A stretch of DNA of 64,000 bases, from contig NZ_JAEMTA010000001.1 in assembly GCF_016462545.1 (NCBI RefSeq), positions 382,668-446,667 on the forward strand. The letters run 5' to 3'. Within the stretch, counting starts at the first letter, position 1. Every line of letters begins with the position of its first letter. Both the position numbers and the translations under genes were made by a program. Positions 59,084-64,000 of this stretch are shown in pieces. This stretch comes from Mycolicibacterium sp. Its GTDB lineage: Bacteria; Actinomycetota; Actinomycetes; Mycobacteriales; Mycobacteriaceae. A model generated the notes under the pieces. That model had not been told where the DNA came from and made no database searches. It saw only the letters and a list, made by a program, of their open reading frames with translations.

Positions 59084-60100
59084 TCAGGAGAGCCGCACGC
59101 GTTCGATCAACGCCTCCGCATCGGCGACGCTGCGCAGCAGATCGTTGAGATGGGTGCACGTGCTGGTCCCGAAGAGCTCCTGGCGAACCCGGAAGTGCAG
59201 TTCGCGCAACGTCATTCCAGTAATTCGCTCGGCGCTGGCGACGGCCCCGGGGCATTCCTGCCACGGGAGTACTCGCGGGGTGGCGCGTGATGTGACGATG
59301 AGGCCGCTCTGGGCGTCGACCGTGGCCGCCAAGGTGTACTCGTGGATGATGGTCTCGACACCGTCGCTTCGGACGTAGGTGTCGCGGAACATCGCGTCGA
59401 TACCGAAATGCTCGGATCGGTCTTCGTAGACGTCGATGCGACGCCTGCGGCGCATGGCCTGCGGGGGGAGTGGCGATAACCGATGCCAGGCAACGGAATC
59501 GGCGTCGTGATCGAGATCGGGAGCATCGGGTCCGGTGACTATCGCTGGATCGCCCGCCTCGAACGACGTCATCAGCAGCCCGCCGGTGGCGAAACCCGCA
59601 CACTGATCCGCCACTGGCAGATAACCCGACTTCCCGACCTTCCCCAGCGCGCCGGACGCCGACAGCGCGTGGCCGGAGATCAGCGTCGCGACGGGAACGT
59701 CGTCGAGCAAGGTGTACCGCAGATCGCGAGCCGCCCGGAGCTCGGGCGCGACCTTGTCCGCCGCGGCGCGGAACCCGCTCATGGCAGGGGCGCCCGACAG
59801 ATGCGACACTGCAGCGACGGGCGGCTCGACCTCGACGTGCCGGACCACGCGCGTCACCAGCTCGATGGTGGCCGACAACTGCGCGGTCTCCAGCTCCATC
59901 GCCGTGCCGTCCTCGGCCGTCCACAGATCGCGGGCTGATCCCCGCAGATACACGGGATCCAACGAGCCCTCGTCGCGGGTCATGTCGATCGACGTGGTGC
60001 GACGTGCAGATCGGGGACGCCGCGACGGATTCGAGAGCGTAGGCTCGTGCACCCCGTGCAGAGGGTGAAGCCCGAAGTGCGGTGTGCCCAGGTCCGTCAC
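59084..60100 (-). CDS. DUF2889 family protein
   Basis: This 338-aa protein matches the DUF2889 pattern: RRIDVYEDRSEHFGIDAMFR, IIHEYTLAATVDAQSGL, TPRVLPWQECPGAVASAERI and CTHLNDLLRSVADAEAL. Function is unknown, but the family recurs in CoA-dependent degradation clusters of actinobacteria and proteobacteria beside DUF35 and thiolase genes, as here. No signal or membrane segment is present. Conserved Cys and His (PWQECP, CTHLND) could bind a metal or be catalytic. It is the last gene of the thiolase/DUF35 operon, 16 nt after the DUF35 stop. Confidence 0.82.
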   Translation of the reverse strand: MTDLGTPHFGLHPLHGVHEPTLSNPSRRPRSARRTTSIDMTRDEGSLDPVYLRGSARDLWTAEDGTAMELETAQLSATIELVTRVVRHVEVEPPVAAVSHLSGAPAMSGFRAAADKVAPELRAARDLRYTLLDDVPVATLISGHALSASGALGKVGKSGYLPVADQCAGFATGGLLMTSFEAGDPAIVTGPDAPDLDHDADSVAWHRLSPLPPQAMRRRRRIDVYEDRSEHFGIDAMFRDTYVRSDGVETIIHEYTLAATVDAQSGLIVTSRATPRVLPWQECPGAVASAERITGMTLRELHFRVRQELFGTSTCTHLNDLLRSVADAEALIERVRLS

Positions 60101-60116
60101 GAACTGGACCCTAGCC

Positions 60117-60539
60117 CTATCCGGCGGGACGGAATGCGAACGTGAGCACCGGCTCGCCCTGCGCGAATTTCAGCTCGGTGGTGGTCGACACCAGCGGCTG
60201 GCCAATCCGTAGCTCGTCTGCGCTCGCACCGACGATCAAGGTCTCCACCAGTACACCCTCGGCCAACTCCACGAAGCCCACCACGTACGGCGTGAAGGCC
60301 TCGCGGTCGCCCTTGTACGGCAGCGGCGGCAGGAACTCCTGAGTGGTGTAGGTGTAGAGCGTTCCCTCGCATGACAACTCGATGGCCTCGATGTCGTCTT
60401 GGATCTCGGGGTCGCCATCGAAGAGCTCGGGACGCTCGGCGGGAAACTTGATCACGCCTGAGGATCGCCGTCGCGAGGCGAACAGCACGGCGCGGCCGTC
60501 GTCGACCCGAAACAAGCCTTCGGTGATCAGTGCGGTCAT
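60117..60539 (-). CDS. DUF35 OB-fold protein lacking the zinc-ribbon cysteines
   Basis: This 140-aa DUF35-like protein starts at ATG 60539. The OB-fold part is clear (EGTLYTYTTQEF, then PPLPYKGDREAFTPYVVGFV, AEGVLVETLIVGAS and QGEPVLTFAFRP). The N-terminal segment that normally holds CxxC-CxxC has none of these Cys (LFASRRRSSGVIKFPAERPE), so it cannot bind zinc in the usual way. It follows the thiolase gene by one nt and is presumably its partner subunit. Confidence 0.82.
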   Translation of the reverse strand: MTALITEGLFRVDDGRAVLFASRRRSSGVIKFPAERPELFDGDPEIQDDIEAIELSCEGTLYTYTTQEFLPPLPYKGDREAFTPYVVGFVELAEGVLVETLIVGASADELRIGQPLVSTTTELKFAQGEPVLTFAFRPAG

Positions 60540-60540
60540 C

Positions 60541-61728
60541 TCAAACCACCTCGATGACCATGGCAGCACCCATGCCGCCGCCCGCGCACATGGACAGCAC
60601 GCCGATTCCGCCACCGCGCCTGCGCAGTTCGTAGATTGCGGACGTCACCATCCTTGCGCCGGTGGCGGCGATCGGGTGGCCCAGGCTGATGCCCGAGCCG
60701 TACACGTTGACGATGTCCTCGTCGAGGCCGAGCTCGCGCGCACACGCGACGGCCTGTGCGGCGAACGCCTCGTTGATCTCGAAGAGCGCGACGTCCTCGA
60801 GCTTGCGCCCGGCCAACTCGAGCGCCTTCGGGATGGCCTTGATCGGTCCACTACCGGTCCGGGTGGGGTCGAGTCCCACCTGTGTCCACGACAGCACGTT
60901 GGCCAGCACGTCCTGTTGGCTGTCGGGGGAGGCCAGCGCGACGACGGCAGCGGCGTCGTTGATGCCCGACGAGTTCCCGGCGGTCACCGAGAAGCCCTCG
61001 ATCTCGGGATGCAGCACCTTGAGGCCGGCCAGCGATTCCATCGAGCTGCCGCGTCGCGGATGCTCGTCCTGCGAGAACGTGACCGTCGACCCATCTGCTT
61101 GGGGGACCTGGATCGGGATGATCTCCTCGACGAAGGCCCCGGCGTCGATGGCCGCGATCGCACGCTCGTGGCTGCGAAGCGCCCACTCGTCCTGGTCCTG
61201 GCGGGTGATCCCGTACTGGACGTTGCAGTTGTGTGCGACGGTGATCGACATGTCCATTGCGGGCGCTTCGGCGGTTGGCGGATGCGACTCGGGGAACCAC
61301 TGTTCGTAGTCCTCGGCCGACTTGCCCACGGTGAAGGGCTTGCGCTTCTGCAGTATCGGACCCGTGGACAGGGACTCCATGCCGCCGGCCAGGATGGCGG
61401 TGCTCATTCCCGAGGCGATCTGGCCCGCGCCGACCGCGATGGCCGACAAGCTGGACGCGCACTGCCGGTTGACGGCCAAGCCAGGGATGTCGAGCAGGCC
61501 GAGGGCCACGGCGATGTAGCGGGCGCTGTCACCGCCACCCTGCATGCTCTCGGCCAGGACCAGGTCGTCGAACTCGGCCGGGTCCAGCCCCGAGCGTTCG
61601 ATCGCGGCTTGCACCACGGGCTTGGCCAGCTCGGTCGCAGGCACATTGGCCAGCGTGCCGCGGCGGGCCGTTCCGATCGGTGTGCGGGCTGCGGCAATGA
61701 TCGCCGCGCGGGACGTCCTCGAGGCCAT
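60541..61728 (-). CDS. acetyl-CoA C-acyltransferase (thiolase)
   Basis: This 395-aa thiolase starts at ATG 61728 with GGGAGAG upstream. Nucleophile C90 (NRQCASSLSA), NEAFAAQ, GISLGHPIAATGAR and the second Cys in SMCAGGGMGAA are all present, so it should be active in 3-ketoacyl-CoA cleavage or condensation. The large loop with CNVQYGITRQDQDEWALRSH is typical of FadA-type enzymes. It is first gene of the operon with DUF35 and DUF2889 and divergent from a MaoC hydratase gene. Confidence 0.93.
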   Translation of the reverse strand: MASRTSRAAIIAAARTPIGTARRGTLANVPATELAKPVVQAAIERSGLDPAEFDDLVLAESMQGGGDSARYIAVALGLLDIPGLAVNRQCASSLSAIAVGAGQIASGMSTAILAGGMESLSTGPILQKRKPFTVGKSAEDYEQWFPESHPPTAEAPAMDMSITVAHNCNVQYGITRQDQDEWALRSHERAIAAIDAGAFVEEIIPIQVPQADGSTVTFSQDEHPRRGSSMESLAGLKVLHPEIEGFSVTAGNSSGINDAAAVVALASPDSQQDVLANVLSWTQVGLDPTRTGSGPIKAIPKALELAGRKLEDVALFEINEAFAAQAVACARELGLDEDIVNVYGSGISLGHPIAATGARMVTSAIYELRRRGGGIGVLSMCAGGGMGAAMVIEVV

Positions 61729-61786
61729 GTCTCTCCCAAGATGCTCGGCCGTGGCGGGCTGGTTGCCCGACGGGCCAGGTGAGTCT

Positions 61787-61810
61787 ATACCGTTAAATAG
61801 ATATCGGTAT
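61787..61810. promoter_or_regulatory. dyad ATACCG-N12-CGGTAT in divergent promoter, overlapping GTTAAATAG motif
   Basis: Six-bp arms frame an AT-rich centre (TTAAATAGATAT) between the divergent thiolase (61728) and MaoC (61840) genes. The interior GTTAAATAGATATC matches the 39082 GntR-type dyad at 11 of 14 positions. A shared operator for both genes is likely; which regulator binds is unknown. Confidence 0.5.
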
Positions 61811-61839
61811 TTCGGGTGGGCGAAGACGGGAGCGATTCG

Positions 61840-62298
61840 GTGAAGGTGATCACGTCGGTGCACGACGCGGTGGCGACGATCGGCGAGGAACTGGGCGTCA
61901 GCCGGTGGGTTGATGTCGGGCAAGAGCGGATCGACGAGTTCGCCGACGTCACCATGGACCATCAGTGGATCCACGTCGACGTCGAGAAGGCGAAGGCGGA
62001 GAGTCCCTATGGCGCAACGATTGCGCACGGCTTCCTGACGCTGTCGCTGATCCCGGGCGTGAGCAAGGACAACTATCGCGTCGAGAACGCGAAGATGGGG
62101 ATCAACTACGGCTTGAACAAGGTGCGCTTCCTGTCCGCGGTCACGGCGGGCAGCCGCATCCGGGTCCGTTCCCACCTCGCTGATGCCACCCCGGTCGGCG
62201 ACGACACGGTCAATCTGACGGTGCGCCACACCGTGGAGATCGAAGGCACCGCGAAACCGGCCGCAGTCGCCGAACTCATTGCTAGGTTCGTCTTCTGA
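61840..62298 (+). CDS. MaoC-like (R)-enoyl-CoA hydratase, HtdZ/Rv0130-like
   Basis: This 152-aa hotdog hydratase adds water to trans-2-enoyl-CoA to give the (R)-3-hydroxyacyl-CoA. The hydratase-2 motif DHQWIHVD provides catalytic D40 and H45, the same numbering as M. tuberculosis Rv0130, and GATIAHGFLTLSLIP, INYGLNKVRF and AVAELIARFVF are all retained. GTG 61840 is preferred, with GGGAG 7 nt upstream; GTG 61816 has no such site. It is coupled to the downstream Ltp gene by TGATG. Confidence 0.92.
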   Translation: MKVITSVHDAVATIGEELGVSRWVDVGQERIDEFADVTMDHQWIHVDVEKAKAESPYGATIAHGFLTLSLIPGVSKDNYRVENAKMGINYGLNKVRFLSAVTAGSRIRVRSHLADATPVGDDTVNLTVRHTVEIEGTAKPAAVAELIARFVF

Positions 62299-63491
62299 TG
62301 ACCCGCGGACCATTCGATGGAAGAGCCGTACTCACGGGAGCCGGCAAGTCGCAGGTCGGCCGACGGCTTGGTCGGACGGGCCTGGACCTCACGCTAGAGG
62401 CGGTGCTGCGCGCGATCGAGGACGCCGGGCTCAGCGTCGACGACGTCGACGGAATCGCCAGCTATCCGGGGCCGGGCGTGCCCGACGCTGGCTTCTCCGG
62501 TGCGACCGTCCAGGAGGTCCGCAACGCGCTGGGGTTGCGCTCGCGCTGGTACGTCTCCGCGATGGAGACGGCGGGGCAGATCGGCCCGGCGATCGAGGCG
62601 TGCATGGCGGTCAGCCTCGGATTGGCCAACCACGTCGTGGTGTACCGGTCGGTGTGGGAGTCCACCGCGGCGCAGCAGGCCGGCGGCGGTCGCGCCGGCG
62701 TGCTCTTCGGGGGCGGCGAGCTGCCGCCGCACCTGGAGTGGACTGCGCCCTTCGGTGCGCTGTCGGCCTCCAACTGGCTGGCCATGCCCGCGCAGCGCTA
62801 CATGCATGACTTCGGCCTCACCCGTGAGCATCTCGGTCGTATCGCGATCAACGCGCGCACGAACGCGGGGCTCAATCCCGATGCCGTGTACCGGGATCCG
62901 ATGACGATGGAGGACTACCTAAACGCCCGGATGATCTCCGAGCCGCTCTGCCTCTACGACTGCGACGTGCCGTGTGACGGTGCGACCGCGGTGATCGTGT
63001 CACGCCGTGACGCCGCTACCGGACTGCCCCGGCACCCGCTGACCGTCGAGTCCGTGGGACCGGGGATGTTCGAACGCGCCACCTGGGATCAGCGGGCCGA
63101 CATCACCACGATGGCCGCGCACGATTCGGCGGCCACCCTGTGGGAGCACACGACGCTGACCCCGAGTGACGTGGACATGGCCCAGCTGTACGACGGCTTC
63201 TCGTTCCTCACCGTGATGTGGTTGGAGGCGTTGGGCTTCTGCGACCACGGCAAGGTCGGTGAGTTCTTGGGGGATGGTTCCCGCATCGCGTTGGACGGGC
63301 CGCTGCCAATCAACACCAGCGGCGGCCAACTCTCCGGCGGACGGCTGCACGGCATGGGATTCCTGCACGAGGCGTGCGTCCAAATGTGGGGTGAGGGCGG
63401 CGATCGCCAAGCGCCCAAGACTCCCGAGGTGGTGGCCGTCGGCGTGGGAGGTGGTCCGGTGGCGGGCTCGATGCTGCTGAGCAGTCGCTAG
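62298..63491 (+). CDS. thiolase-fold Ltp2-like protein, probable aldolase
   Basis: This 397-aa thiolase-fold protein has no nucleophile Cys (the helix reads VSAMETAGQIGPAIEACMA, with Cys only later). The Ltp blocks MAQLYDGFSFLTVMWLEALG, LPINTSGGQLSGGRLHG and HEACVQMWGEGGDRQ are present. It resembles the 14146-15321 product, and a retro-aldol role after MaoC hydration (beta-hydroxyacyl-CoA cleavage) fits its operon position. No DUF35 gene is in this operon; the only nearby one (60117) is on the divergent transcript. Confidence 0.84.
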   Translation: MTRGPFDGRAVLTGAGKSQVGRRLGRTGLDLTLEAVLRAIEDAGLSVDDVDGIASYPGPGVPDAGFSGATVQEVRNALGLRSRWYVSAMETAGQIGPAIEACMAVSLGLANHVVVYRSVWESTAAQQAGGGRAGVLFGGGELPPHLEWTAPFGALSASNWLAMPAQRYMHDFGLTREHLGRIAINARTNAGLNPDAVYRDPMTMEDYLNARMISEPLCLYDCDVPCDGATAVIVSRRDAATGLPRHPLTVESVGPGMFERATWDQRADITTMAAHDSAATLWEHTTLTPSDVDMAQLYDGFSFLTVMWLEALGFCDHGKVGEFLGDGSRIALDGPLPINTSGGQLSGGRLHGMGFLHEACVQMWGEGGDRQAPKTPEVVAVGVGGGPVAGSMLLSSR

Positions 63492-63494
63492 CCC

Positions 63495-64000
63495 ATGACC
63501 GGCGCCGTCGCGGGTGACCTGACCCTTGGCGACGTCGTCACCGACAATGCGGTGCGCTTCGGTGACGTGATCGCCTATCGACACGGCGCCCGCACGCTCA
63601 CACACGCCCAACTCAAGGCCCGGGCGGTTCGATTGGTGTCGGCGATGGCCCAGCTGGGCGTGCGACCTCAAGATCGCATTGCGGTGTTGAGCCGCAACGG
63701 CATCGAGTTCGGCGAGGTGATCGCGGCCACGCAGCTGAGCGGGATCATCCTGGTGACGGTCAACTTTCGGCTGTCACCCCGCGAGATCGCCGACGTGCTG
63801 ATGCGCACCTCGCCATCCGTCGTGTTCGTCGCCGACGAGTTCGTCGACGTGGTGTCGCAGTTGGCATTGCCAGCGACGGTGGTGGTCATTGGCGGGGTGG
63901 CTCCGCCGGAAACCCTCGGGTACGAATACTTCGTGGCGAGTGGCCGCTCCGGGGAGCTCGAGTTCGTGGCCCAACCCGGGGACGTCGCCTGCTTGCTGTT
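63495..64000 (+). CDS. acyl-CoA synthetase N-terminal part, 3' end outside window
   Basis: Starting at ATG 63495, 3 nt after the Ltp stop, an open frame runs to the window end. About 168 residues are visible: LTLGDVVTDNAVRFGDVIAY, HAQLKARAVRLVSAMAQLGV, RIAVLSRNGIEFGEVIAATQ and NFRLSPREIADVLMRTSPSV, the usual N-terminal part of an AMP-binding ligase. The P-loop is expected just beyond the edge. It is third in the MaoC/Ltp operon, so it probably activates the acid that enters this pathway. Confidence 0.85.
   Translation, partial: MTGAVAGDLTLGDVVTDNAVRFGDVIAYRHGARTLTHAQLKARAVRLVSAMAQLGVRPQDRIAVLSRNGIEFGEVIAATQLSGIILVTVNFRLSPREIADVLMRTSPSVVFVADEFVDVVSQLALPATVVVIGGVAPPETLGYEYFVASGRSGELEFVAQPGDVACLL

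Noticed and set aside
1..64000. CRISPR arrays, tRNA or rRNA genes, insertion sequences, attachment sites
   Set aside because: No regular spaced repeats, tRNA-like cloverleaf, rRNA segment or transposase/integrase frame was recognised by reading; duplications seen are diverged protein paralogues.

Overview
The window looks like the chromosome of a mycobacterium, most likely a fast-growing Mycolicibacterium-type species. It is GC-rich, uses many GTG starts and ATGA/GTGA stop-start overlaps, and carries large numbers of FadD (acyl-CoA ligase) and FadE (acyl-CoA dehydrogenase) paralogues. It also has a WS/DGAT-family acyltransferase, an HtdZ/Rv0130-like hydratase and an ArnT-type membrane glycosyltransferase. 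No rRNA, tRNA, transposase, phage gene or CRISPR array was found. This taxonomic reading is inference from gene content.

Almost the whole window is an accessory CoA-dependent catabolic region. It contains eight complete or partial acyl-CoA ligases, ten acyl-CoA dehydrogenase subunits (mostly adjacent large/small pairs), four divergent crotonases, four TIM-barrel amidohydrolases, five thiolase-fold proteins (two Cys-dependent thiolases and three Ltp-type), two DUF35 proteins, three SDRs, two aldehyde dehydrogenases, two family III CoA-transferases, one family I CoA-transferase homologue, a P450, a MaoC hydratase and two double-hotdog proteins. Six regulators (three GntR/FadR, three TetR) are interspersed.

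Layout: 1-3.6 kb, end of a ligase, a Tat-exported metallo-beta-lactamase-fold protein and a gamma-resorcylate-decarboxylase-like protein. 3.7-6.3 kb, an island of cell-envelope glycosylation with a GtrA-like stub and a GT39 enzyme. 6.3-9.4 kb, TetR, SDR and aldehyde dehydrogenase. 9.5-17.8 kb, a FadE pair plus crotonase, then an amidohydrolase-DUF35-Ltp-FadD-hotdog operon, followed by two FadR-type regulators. 19.3-24.3 kb (minus), FadE, CoA-transferase, unknown protein and FadD. 24.3-30.8 kb (plus), a seven-gene crotonase/amidohydrolase/SDR/FadE operon ending at a strong hairpin. 30.9-39.0 kb (minus), FadD and thiolase, hotdog and GntR, three FadE. 39.1-42.8 kb (plus), aldehyde dehydrogenase, CoA-transferase and VOC protein. 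42.8-45.1 kb, divergent TetR and MFS pump. 45.1-53.4 kb (minus), a seven-gene P450/FadD/FadE/Ltp operon. 53.6-56.9 kb, FadD, small Cys protein and WS/DGAT. 56.9-59.1 kb, amidohydrolase, TetR and a small acidic protein. 59.1-64 kb, divergent thiolase/DUF35/DUF2889 and MaoC/Ltp/FadD operons.

The most informative non-coding signals are operator-like palindromes. An ATACATGTAT motif occurs at three promoters (9.44, 12.43 and 24.26 kb). A GCTAA-N4-TTAGC family occurs at 33.8, 35.6 and 39.1 kb, with weaker copies at 55.4 and 61.8 kb. A duplicated GCTACT-N3-AGTAGC lies between the TetR and MFS genes, and an ACTTGACA-N4-TGTCAAGT palindrome lies upstream of another TetR gene. They suggest at least two multi-promoter regulons that organise the region into one or a few inducible pathways. 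The enzyme set (ligation to CoA, alpha-beta dehydrogenation by heteromeric FadE, hydration, retro-aldol or retro-Claisen cleavage by Ltp/DUF35 and divergent crotonases) fits breakdown of a branched, alicyclic or terpenoid-like carboxylate. The substrate cannot be read from sequence.
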